64,000 nucleotides of DNA from Ehretia macrophylla (Eukaryota > Streptophyta > Magnoliopsida > Boraginales > Ehretiaceae). Under the pieces are notes generated by a model. It worked only from the letters and a program-made list of their open reading frames with translations. It had not been told where the DNA came from and did not search any database. The stretch is taken from assembly GCA_037974665.1 (NCBI GenBank), contig CM075778.1, positions 21,952,001-22,016,000 of the forward strand, in the 5' to 3' direction. Both the position numbers and the translations under genes were made by a program. Positions 24,585 to 34,799 of the stretch are shown here, piece by piece. Each line of letters begins with the position of its first letter. Positions within the stretch are counted from its first letter, which is position 1.

Positions 24585-24650
24585 CTACTGCTTGGAGGCT
24601 GCACCACCATTGGCAGCAGCTGGCTGGCTAGACGGCTCTGACGTAGCCAT
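24585..24650 (-). CDS. Short unassigned reading frame
   Basis: A 21-codon frame from ATG at 24650 to TAG at 24585: MATSEPSSQPAAANGGAASKQ without its last residue reads like the low-complexity N-terminus of a plant or copia gag protein, and the local GC is higher than around it. It lies at the unclear end of LTR I. No homology call is possible; it may be a remnant first exon or chance. Confidence 0.2.
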   Translation of the reverse strand: MATSEPSSQPAAANGGAASKQ

Positions 24651-24884
24651 GCCAGGGCTGGTCAATCCTACCCGGTCATAAAAACTGGGTAGTTTCGCAA
24701 TATAATCTACGTTAAGGCTATAGTTTGCATGCTTTAGCTATATATATATTGTGTGCTTTGTATTTGAGTTAAAACACTCTTTCAAACATTTTAAAAAACA
24801 CTTAGACTACATAAAACATTACTATATCAAACAATAAACTGCAATCACACTCACTTAAAGTTTCCAACTTTCTAAGACTTATTT

Positions 24885-25227
24885 TGTTGGGTTTTGTATG
24901 CCCTAAAAACCACTAGCACTGAGACATCTCAGTATAATAGTTACTAATCCGTTAACATGTTATACTCTCTCTCTTATTTGATATATGTGTATGCAAAGAG
25001 GTTCCTTGATATAAGTGAATGACATAGGTACAAGGTGATCTGCACAGAAAGTCTATGCTATGAGCCTTGGATCAAAACTATTGGTTCATAACCGAATAGT
25101 AAAGTTGGGCACTTCACTATGGTAAGGTTATAATGAGAGGGTCTCCTATTTGGTAGGATGACTTACCTTTGGTTATTGGAGGGGTTTTCCGGACTTCTCT
25201 CATTAGTGCATATGTATCCATTAAACG
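24885..25227 (+). mobile_element. Copia-type LTR fragment, plus strand
   Basis: Starts TGTTGGGTTTTGTATGCCC and follows the plan of copia C's LTR (AAAACCACTAGCAC, then the block around ACCGAATAGTAAAGTTGGGC). It ends where gypsy family E begins at 25228. The rest would lie beyond the E tandem, outside the window. A related but distinct subfamily from C. Confidence 0.7.
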
Positions 25228-27423
25228 TGTCATGCCCCAACTCGACCCTATTTATGATCAGTCAGGACGCGACAGAATTTCAAAATATAACGTTTGTAAT
25301 ATGGATGACAGAGCTCTAAACCAACTCTTAAAAATACCTCACAACCAACCACAACTTCAACAATATACAACACATTCAACCACTTCATTAACCATCCAAA
25401 CAACATCCTGTCAACAAGACATATGCCTCTGTCTCTACAACATACGTCAAGCTATACTATACATATGCAAGATAGATAATAAAGGTAGTCTAGCAACCTA
25501 ATCATAATCCAAAAGAAAGCCTACTAAACTAACATTATACAACCTAATGTTTCATTATTTAAGACAACATAAAGAGCACTCCAGCAAAGACATCAAGGAC
25601 AAGATTCTTGCACATTGGACTCATCCACAAATAGTTCATTCTCAGCCTCCTAAGGAATGTACCCAAGATCTGGCTCAGTTACACTTGAAAGGTCAGCAAA
25701 GAAGGTGAGCTTATATATAACAAAGCTCAGCGAGGGTTCAATATGATGTTTTGGAAATACTTTCTTTACCACTTGGGAAAACACCCTAGGAACAATAACA
25801 CACAATAATCATCAACAACAATTCAACTAGACAACATTAGTAACCATACAATTGAGAAATAATATACTAGTTGATGTAGCTCCATACGTCATCACGAACT
25901 CAACCAACTTCTTACGCCCTTTGATACATTCTGGAAGTACCTTATTCTAGACCCACACTCCATGATCATTCCCCGACCACACGAGATAGGGGATAACACA
26001 CGACAGTTGTGCCGTTTTCAACCCGGCAAGCCCGATACTGCTCGAGAGGTGACACATAATATCATGACTCACAACAATTAACACTGAACACTTAATATTC
26101 TGAGATGACAACAAAGTAGGTTGTCTTCCAGTACAACAACATTCAACAATCATTTAACAACACTTCAATCAACACAACAATAATTAAACAACTAAGACAC
26201 CCAAGTTAGATGACAAAGTAGGCCATCCAACTCAACACACTTTCCAACATACATTCAAACCCGAGCCTACTCAACATCAACCCATGTATCAACCACACAA
26301 ACAACCCCAAACAATTAAAGACAACACATAGCCATTTCAAAGAAAGACTACACAAACTTCTAAACTTCATAACTTACAACCTATCAATCAAACAACCACC
26401 GAACCTTCTCCTACCACCTAACCATTAAAGCAACTACATTAACCCCCTCGGAAACAAACCAAAAGCCACCTAAAACAAGCCCAACAAGTCTAGTTTGGCA
26501 ATGGACTCAAGGCTGAATTTTTTGACTTCTACATTGGCATTCAAATTGAAAATTTGGCATTACAACATTGCTACACAATAAATAACAAGTCTATAGAAGC
26601 AACTACAACTCAATTTCATCAACTACAACTGCAATTATTCAAGAAATAAGCCAAATTATCAATTAAATGCCCGAAAAATAAAAATACATGTTGCTACCGT
26701 TTAAAATGGCTATAATTACACTAAGTTGGTCCTTATCATCTATCCAGCAATAATTTAAAAACAATTTAACTAAACAACAACTATAAATGCATCAACAAAA
26801 AATTGACATAAACTTTAAAAAAATGATCTAGTTTTTCCCTCACATTTGATCCAAAGAAATGATAGAAATAGGTAGAACAAGTGCCCAACAAGCAAAACCT
26901 AGCCCGAAATGAAAAGATTTGGCCTAGAAATAACTTTAACTTTGAAAATTTTCTTGAAAACCGAAGCAAAAATGGCTTCCTTCTTCCTCCCAAGGTGCAT
27001 GGATATGTGTGTGTATTTTTATGGTGTTTTGCAACTTATTTTATGTATTGTGTAAGTATAATAGCCTATATAATGCTAAGTCGACAAAATAAAGTAAAGT
27101 CAAAGTTGTCAACTTATTTGTTTTTGGTTGTTTTTAGCCTACAATGCATATATATACTAAATCTAACTTATATACTATATTAAGTAGACTAAAATTAGTA
27201 AACAACAAAATATATATGCATACATATACATACAACCAAGGTATAAAACTCAATTTCGCGAAAGAAGATGAAAAGTCACATTATTTGTTTTGCAAATATG
27301 TTTTAAATGTACAACCAATATATAATCACTTAATATCACATATAAATTCATATATATCAATTATAATAACATTTAAACAGATAAAACATGTAATTGCAAA
27401 TTAGGTAAATTTGTGGTCTCACA
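25228..27423 (-). repeat. 3' LTR of E1
   Basis: 2196 bp. Holds two loop hairpins (26107-26125 and 26205-26231). The donor has changed from AAG/GTGAGG to AAT/GTGAGG (26844/26843), and the acceptor CAGG to CAAG, relative to the other E LTR. The micro-ORF copy (about 25593-25682) has an internal TAG. Confidence 0.85.
26205..26231 (-). other. CTACTTT-loop hairpin, LTR E1-3'
   Basis: Plus strand GTTAGATGAC, AAAGTAG, GCCATCCAAC. A second hairpin with stem GACAAC/GTTGTC and the same loop lies at 26107-26125. Confidence 0.5.
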
Positions 27424-30041
27424 TTCTCCCCCTTTAAATAAATTTTGCCCTCGAAATTCTTCCTTGCTGCTTGGAACAAATCTGGGTATTGGTGCTGAAT
27501 CTGATCCCTTCTCTCCCAAGTAGCTTCCTCAATACTGTGATGTTTCCACAACACTTTGACCATAGGAATCTTCTTCAATCTCAACTCCCGATCCATCTGA
27601 TTTAGAATACGAATTGGTCGTTCATCATAAGTCAGATTCTCAAGAAGCTGCAATGGCTCTGGTTCTAGAATATGAGAAGGATATGGATAACACTTCCTCA
27701 AAGTAGATACGTGGAAGACATCATGAACATTAGAGAAGTTCTGCAGTAAAGCTAATCGATATGCCAATTTACCCTCTTTGCCAGTACTGCAAACATCGGA
27801 CTTAGCTTACCACCTTTACCATGACGAGCAAAACCCTTATGAGAAGACAATTTCAAGAAGACCCAATCTCCAACTGCAAACTCTAAATCTCGATGAATTT
27901 TATCAGCATAAGTCTTGAATCTGCTCTACATTGTCAACATTCTCTGCCTGATCAACTAAATATTCTCAATCTTCTCTAGAAGTTCTGGCATCATAGTCGG
28001 ATCAATATCCTTCATCTCCCTATTTCATCTTAATACAAAGGTAATCGGCATTTACGCCCGTAAAGAGCTGCATAAGGTGTCATCCTAATAGTCGCTTGAT
28101 AACTATTGTTATAGACAAACTCGGCAAGTGGTAGATGGTTCTCCTAGCTCTTCTCGAAGTCCAAAACACAAGCCCTGAGCGTATCTTCCAGAATCTGAAT
28201 AGTTCTCTCCGACTGACTGTCGGTCTGAGGATGCTACGCTGTGCTAAAATTCAATCGAGTACCCAAAGTTTCCTGAAGATGCTCCCAAAATTGAGAAATA
28301 AACTGAGGGTCCCGATAAGAGACAATACTGGCTGGAATCCCGTGAAGTTTAACAATCTGATCCTAAAAAAGATCTGCCAACTTTACAAGTTCATCTCCCT
28401 TCCTCATCGGAATAAAATGAGCTATCTTGGTCAAACGGTTTACGATAACCCAAACTGCATCACAACCTCTTGGTGACCTAGGCAAATTAGTAACGAAGTC
28501 CATTGTAACATGTTCCTACTTCCATTTCGATATTGCCAATTACTGAAGTAACCCTGTAGATCGTTGATGCTCTAATTTTACTCGTTGACAAGTCAAACAT
28601 CTGGATTCAAATTGGGCAACCTCCTTCTTCATGTTGTTCTACCAATAATATTGTTTCAGATCCCGGTACATCTTGTTTTCACCGAGATGAATAATGTACT
28701 TAGAATTATGAGCTTCTTCCAGAATTCTTCTCCTTAAACCAGGTTCATCGGGAACACACACCCTGCTCTGAAACCGAAGAATACCATCCTCATGTAATTT
28801 GAAGTCAGACTGATCATCCGTGATCCGATCCTTGATCTTCTGAAGTTTCGCATCAAGTTGTTGAGCTTCTCTAATATGAGACAACAATAAAGGTCGAATC
28901 CGCATATATGAACACATCACTCTAACCCGAGTCAATTCTGGTTTCCAGTAACTAGTTTCCTCAAGCATCTCCCACTCTTTAACTGCCAAACTAGCAATGT
29001 TTGCCTTACGGCTAAGAGCATCTACCACAAGATTCGCCTTCCCAGGTAGATAATTGATAGAACAATTATAATATCCCAGAAGTTCTATCCATCTTCTCTG
29101 CCACATATTCAATTCCTTCTGTGATAATAAGTACTTCAGACTTTTATGATCGGTGAAGATTTCAAACCTACTGCCCACTAGATTACCAATTCCCTCTGGC
29201 AATGCAAGTACCGAAGCAGTAGTCAATCTTGTTTTCAACTCTTAAAACCCATTCTCACACTTCTCATCCTACGTAAAGCTTGTTCTTTTCTGAGTTAGCT
29301 TAAAAAGTGACCCTGCGATCTTAGAGAAGTCCTTCACGAATTTGCGGTAGTAACCCGCCAACCTAAGGAAGCTGCGAACCTCCGTAACATTCTCCGGCCT
29401 TTTCCAAGACATCACCACATCAATCTTAGTGGGATCTACTGAGATACCGTTCTGAATAATCACATAGCACATAAAAGATATTTGTTGTAGCCAGAACTCA
29501 CATTTATTGAACTTCACAAACAACTTATGCTCTTGAAACTTCTGTAGGACAAGTTGTAGATGTTGCTCATGCTCCGATTCAGTCTTAGAATATACTAAGA
29601 TATCATCAATGAAGATTACCATGAACTAGTCTAAATACGACTGAAAGATTCGATGCATAAGATCCATGAATACTGCCGGTGCGTTAGTTAGTCCAAAGGG
29701 CATAACTACAAATTTGTAGTACCCATACCGAGTCTTTAGAGTAGACTTTGGAACATCCTTTGTACGGATCTGGAGTTGATAGTACCACTGCCTCAAGTCA
29801 AATTTAGAGTAGACTTGGCTCCCTAAAGTTGATCAAACAACTTGTCAATCAATGGTAAATGATACATGTTCTTAATGGTCACCTGATTCAAACCCCAATA
29901 ATCAATACATAATCTCAAGGTACCATCATACTTCTTTATAAACAAAATGGGTGCTCCCTACGGTGATAAACTCTGTTGAATTAAACCCTTCTCTAATAAA
30001 TCATGCAATTGAGTTTTCAGCTCTTTAAGGTCAGCTGGTGG
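27424..30041 (-). pseudogene. E1 pol, 3' part (RT to chromodomain)
   Basis: From right to left: start of reverse transcriptase (LKELKTQLHDLLEKG, near 30020), RT catalytic [10 protein letters not shown] (near 29600), RNase H with [12 protein letters not shown] (near 29130), integrase zinc region from [10 protein letters not shown] (near 28710), decayed integrase core, and a chromodomain-type end VLWKHHSIEEATWERRDQI (near 27540). RNase H has lost about 55 codons between LALPEG and GSRFEIF, removing the first catalytic residues. The last open stretch (27767 to 27357) passes through the polypurine tract into the 3' LTR. At 30042 element A2 interrupts the frame; RT N-terminus, protease and gag continue at 42001. 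Confidence 0.88.
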
Positions 30042-31040
30042 TGTCACGCCCCGACCCGACCCCGCAAAAGGCCAAGCCCGGACCCGACACACGGACGGAG
30101 TCTTCTCTGTACCGCGGACGATCCGAAAACCCTAAAATCAATATAATACTTGCGAAAGCCATAAAATAATCAAAACAAGCCGACTTTCTTTAAAACATAC
30201 ATTTCTTATTAACCAACTTTGCAACCCAAAAATGATATGCATACTACACAAGTATTTATGCCACTAATCAATTCCATTAGCATGCATTTCCTTACTAGTC
30301 ACAAGGGTATAAGTTTACAACTTTACATTTTTTTCAACTTATACAACATAAGACCATAGAGGCCTCAAACTAGAAAATACATACAAGGCTACAAGCCTCA
30401 AAATTAAGCGACATCCAAGCAATATACATAACAAGCAAGGCTCGCACCAAATCTGGTAACCAACCACTAGCAAAGCAGAGAAGTGCTATCACGGAAACAC
30501 CTCCACCTGCTCCTCCTCATCCTCTTCTATTACCTCGATAGGTTCTGCTTCAACTACTCTTGTAAAAAAATATAGTATAGAGAGGAATGAGCAAAAACTA
30601 TTGCTCAGCGAGGGCAAATGGTCTCAAGGACGGAGATGAGAGGAGTATGCAATGCAATTAGCCAAGCAATGCATACAAATATCATACAGAGATATAATAA
30701 AGCCATCAATAAAGTAAGGCAAGTATTTAAAGCTGTAAACACTCATTCAAAGGATACGATACTTTGTTCACGAGCAACTTTCAAACACGAATTCGATGAC
30801 GACGCGCCGGCCCAAACCACCTTATAACACCAGTTTGGAATACCCCGGAAGTATCCATCAACCTACGACCCAAAACTCCCTGGGAGGCAACCCCAGCGAG
30901 AAGAGGGAATAGCAGCGGAGCTAGAACAACCAACACTGGCAACCCGAGGCTACCCAGAGAGGCCCATCACTCACGCGCGAGACACTATGCAATGCAAGAC
31001 TCGATACAAGGCGATAAACAAGCGATAAAGCCACACGTGG

Positions 31041-31065
31041 GAGAATAACAAAGTAGGTTACTCTC
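31041..31065 (-). other. CTACTTT-loop hairpin, LTR A2-3'
   Basis: Plus strand GAGAATAAC, AAAGTAG, GTTACTCTC. On the sense strand nine pairs with one G-U; on the opposite strand the same site would be an A-C mismatch, so pairing fits sense RNA. Confidence 0.55.
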
Positions 31066-33697
31066 GCACGCAATAGCAACAATTGATAAGCATTTCAATC
31101 CAAATCAATTCAAACAAGTATTTCAAGCAACCCTAAGTATTCTATAGGCATAAAATAAAGAAAACAAGCAAAAACACAAATCGGCCCCAACTATCAAAAC
31201 ACTACCATTTCCAAACGAGCCACGAGTTTTGGAAACCGACTTCGCCAATCCTCCTAGGTCACCACAAGGCACGTCTAAGGACCCCGAAACCCTACTTAAC
31301 CCTAGAATTCACGCAAAGTCCCGTTTTCCCCCTTTGCTCATTTGAACTACAACTATAATAACCAAACACCCAACCAACACCATAATCACACCAAAAGTGC
31401 TTCCATGGCCTCCCGAAACAATGCCAACACGCAAAACGAGAAAACGCTAAAGTCGACCTAAACGACCCCGACTTTCAACAAGGCTTAATTCCCGTTTTTT
31501 CCATTGCACAACCCAAACAAACCATGCATTTAGGCATTCTAACACACCTAGCACAATTCTACATCAACGGACAGCATAACGGAACAACTTCATCGCTCCA
31601 AGGGTTTACTATTCACAAAACACTATTCAACAACTAGTTTAAACTACAATCTCAACATTTAACCGCAGAAAATGTTAAAAAGCTATAAATACACATTCTA
31701 CAATTGCCAAGGAACATTCTAGAAGCATCAAAACGATTTAAACAACAATCTACGGATAAAATCTAAAAATCATAAAGTTGATACACTAAACATTTAAATG
31801 CGCAAATAACATGATTCTCTCACCTTAGGCACTCCTAGTCGCTAGGAAAACAACGCTAGTCACCTCGGAAACCACCCCGCACGAGCTCACGCGAAGATTG
31901 ATCGATTGGAAGGTTAAAAGGTTTTTTTTCCCTTGGAGCTCACGGCCTGCTCTTCTCTGTTCAGCTGCTATATTTTTTTTATTTTGTTAAGTTAAAAGCT
32001 TATTTAAGTGCTAAATTGGTCAAATGGTCAAAGGCCTAGGTCAAACGACTTAAAACTTGGTCAAAATGGCCTTATTTTGTGCATTTTAAGCTAAAATAAC
32101 TATCACCAATTTAATTTTCAGCTAGCAACAATTAAAATATAAAATTTAAGTCATCTAAATACTAGTTTCACTATTTGCTGAGGACTAGAAACCGTTCTCT
32201 AGCTATCGCTCCCTAAGTGCAATGCACGTTGCGACAGTAAAGAAGTAACAATTAATTCTAAAAGAATTTAAGGAAATATAATTTCCAAAATAATAAACAA
32301 GAAATTTCACATTCCGGGTGTGAAACCCCACTTTCTTGCTTATCTCGTTTTACGTGCTATACATCGTTTTGCGTGCATATGATCTGTTTATGTGCTATAG
32401 GACCTAGAAAGTTATAATTTTGATGTCAATGCTCCTAATACGTGCTAAATGTGCATTCATGAAATTTTCATAAAAAACGGAGTCAGAAATTTTATCGTCG
32501 ATTTTTAGTGAATAGTATTTTTGAAACACGTCCGCTAAAATTTTGAAACTGGTCTTTTTAACCCTTCTAGACCTAGTCCACGGACTTTAATAGACATGTG
32601 TTTGATGAAAACGGTTTTAAAATCGACTTAAGAATTTATTAGGGTTTTTATACCGACTTTTGCGAAAATCGAGTTTTAAGCCGACTCGGGTGAAATTGTT
32701 TGATTGTAAAACTTCTTGTCACCTAAAAATAATCCACTTGAGATATCGTGGGGGTTGCATAATTATTTTGAGCCTTGGTGAGCAATAAAATGCAATTAAA
32801 GTCATTAAAACACTAAAATACCAATTTAAAATTAACTTTGACTTTAATTAATTCTTGACCTTATAAGCTATTGTCATCAACACACACTCAACACAACACA
32901 AAACACCACCACAAGCACACACAAGGCCGAGAGAAAGAAGAGAGAAAAAGAAAGAGATTTTCAAAGCTTTTCAATCCAATTTTTCAAAGAAAAACCTAGT
33001 TTTTGTCCGTGAAACTTCGCACCGACTTGGATTCTTCTTGTTTGGCACGCATAGCACGCATTACTAGGCTTATATCACATCAAAGGTGAGAGAAAAATTC
33101 TAGATCTCAAAATGTCATTTTTATGTTTTTGCTCATAAATGAAAATTTAACCGCTCGAATTGAAATCTGATGATAGATTATTGCTCCTTGCATGATAGGG
33201 ATCGTTATATACTAATACTACAAATTTCTGTCAGATGTAGCATAATTTTTATTTTTCGGGTATTTAATTTTGATTAAAATGTTCAAAGTTGAATTAAATG
33301 AGTTGTGTTGATCGAAATCGATTGCCGTCGATTTCTAAATACTTGATAATTACGTGTTAGCGCTGTTGTAATGCCGAATTTTCGATTACATTGTTCGTGT
33401 GAAAATTCAGAAAATCCAGCCATGATATCCTAGGGTTTTAGGGTTATCGGGCATGATTTGGAGGTGTTATGGTGGATTTTCGAGAGGGCTAATGTAGTAG
33501 GTTGAATGGGTGAGTGATAGGAACTGATTTGGCAATGTTTGGATTAGTAGATTGTAAGTTATGAATTTTAGAAGTTTAGGTTGTCATTCTTTAATTTCTT
33601 GAACGATGCCTTTAGATGGTTAGGTAGTGTTCGAGTGATGAATGGTGAGTTGTTGATGAGTAATTTAGGGTTTATTTGTGTATATAATGCATGTCCG

Positions 33698-33724
33698 GTT
33701 AGATGGCCTACTTTGTCATCTAAC
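33698..33724 (+). other. CTACTTT-loop hairpin, LTR B2
   Basis: GTTAGATGGC, loop CTACTTT, GTCATCTAAC: ten continuous pairs with one G-U. The strongest copy in the window. Confidence 0.65.
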
Positions 33725-33830
33725 TTCGTTATTTGTTGTTTAATTAAATATTGATGTTATATTGATGTTATTGATTGATTGATTATTATTGAGTTCGGGA
33801 ATCGGGCACTTTCGTTGCTGATCTCCCAAT

Positions 33831-33875
33831 TGATTGATTGATGATTGATTGATGATTGATTGATGATTGATGATT
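33831..33875 (+). repeat. GATT-type simple repeat
   Basis: Repeats of TGATTGATTGA and TGATTGATGAT inside LTR B2, about 45 bases. Confidence 0.8.
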
Positions 33876-34259
33876 ATGGAGTCTTGGTATGTGTGTGCCA
33901 CCTCTCGGGCAGCGTTGGGCTGTCGGGTTGATAACGGCATGACTGCCATAGGCTACCCCTAGCTCGCATGACGGAGGTGTCATGGAAGGAGGGGCTAGTG
34001 AGGTACCTCGGGTGCGTGAGTAATGGGGAGTTATAAGAAGAACGGTTGAGATCGTGATGGCGTTTGGAGCTACACCAAATAGAGTATCCTTTATTGATTG
34101 GTTATATAGTTATGTGATGATAGTATTATTTGTGTTATTGTGTGTTTACTGACTCAAAGGATTATTCCAAGGAGTTTAGTAGACCTTGCTCGAGATCTAT
34201 CGGATCCTCACTGGGCTTATGTATATAAGCTCACTCTCTATTATTGCATGCTTACAGGT

Positions 34260-34349
34260 GTTGCAGAGCCGGATTACGGGTACGTGCCTCCTGAGGAGGA
34301 AAATGTGCCTTACGTGGACGAGTCATATGTTCCTGAGTCTTATCCATGA
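34260..34349 (+). CDS. Conserved LTR micro-ORF, B2
   Basis: A 29-residue frame directly after the acceptor: VAEPDYGYVPPEEEN, then VPYVDESYVPESYP and TGA. Against the B3 copy (52120-52209) there are 14 base differences; 13 are at third codon positions, the protein differing only by Ala/Thr and two Glu/Asp exchanges. Sequence just after the stop differs far more and with indels. Such a pattern is expected for translated sequence under selection. An in-frame ATG four codons upstream (MLTG) could start it if the intron is retained; a frame from the leader exon stays open for only about ten codons and has no ATG. Function unknown; acidic, Tyr- and Pro-rich. Confidence 0.5.
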   Translation, partial: VAEPDYGYVPPEEENVPYVDESYVPESYP

Positions 34350-34784
34350 TTATATGTTGTTTAATGTCATGTATATTAGCTTAATAGACTTTTATATGCT
34401 TTATAGTTCTTATTGTAGTAGATGTTGAAAGATAATGATCCAAATGATGTTAACTTAGTGGCTTTCTTTGTCTATGGTTAAGTTGTAGATGTGTCTCAAC
34501 TTATTTTTGAAATGTATGATAAGGTTGAGGTATTGTATGTTATGTTGGAACGGAGGCAGATAACGAAGACTGATTATTGTATATTACGGTTATGTGGTGT
34601 TTCGTTATGCTGTTGAGGAGTTGTTGTTTGTATGGTTATAGAATTGGATGTTTAATGTTATTAATGAGGTTGGTTTAGAACCTCGAAAATCTATTACTGT
34701 CGTTATGCTGTCGAAATTCCGTTGCGTCCTGACTGATTATAGGTGGGGTCGAGTTGGGGCGTGACACCGGGCTCGGGTATTACA

Positions 34785-34799
34785 CCCTCTCCCCCTTAA
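34785..34799 (-). other. Polypurine tract of A2
   Basis: Minus strand TTAAGGGGGAGAGGG directly before the 3' LTR start at 34784; its first bases overlap the pol stop. Confidence 0.85.

Larger units (their letters stand above)
23100..24884 (-). mobile_element. Gypsy LTR I, incomplete
   Basis: Begins TGTAACAACCCGATCC on the plus strand, the reverse of an LTR end like those of D, G and H, followed by the ACGGACGGAGTC block seen near the ends of the A and G LTRs. It holds the acceptor-like TTTCAG/G (minus, 23476/23475) and a variant hairpin (24001-24026). I cannot find its outer start; from about 24560 to 24884 the origin is unclear. It cuts copia C's 5' LTR. Confidence 0.55.
33086..34257 (+). 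other. Intron-like span inside LTR B2
   Basis: Donor CATCAAAG/GTGAGAG (33085/33086), acceptor GCTTACAG/G (34257/34258); 1172 bp. The leader before the donor (about 32880-33085) is purine-rich and lacks ATG. Inside: CTACTTT hairpin at 33698-33724, GATT-type simple repeat, and a hairpin TGGGCTTA/TAAGCTCA at 34212-34233 before the acceptor. Confidence 0.55.
32319..34766 (+). mobile_element. Solo gypsy LTR B2
   Basis: 2448 bp, TGTGAAACCCCAC to GGGGCGTGACA, perfect TSD CCGGG at 32314-32318 and 34767-34771. Inserted 18 bases from the outer edge of A2's 3' LTR. Same family as B1, opposite orientation. It carries the best-preserved copy of the LTR intron and micro-ORF module. Confidence 0.93.
30042..34784 (-). 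repeat. 3' LTR of A2, split by B2
   Basis: About 2290 bp once B2 (32319-34766) and one TSD copy are removed. The micro-ORF copy lies at 30489-30557. The acceptor is ACAAG here against ACAGG in the 5' LTR (position 30560), a G-to-A change on the sense strand. Hairpin at 31041-31065. Confidence 0.92.

Noticed and set aside
23100..24884. Search for the missing outer part of copia C's 5' LTR after LTR I
   Set aside because: Sequence after LTR I is a different, plus-strand copia LTR; no continuation of C found by eye.
33773..33876. Repeats considered as a CRISPR-like array
   Set aside because: Simple GATT-type microsatellite in a plant LTR, no spacers.
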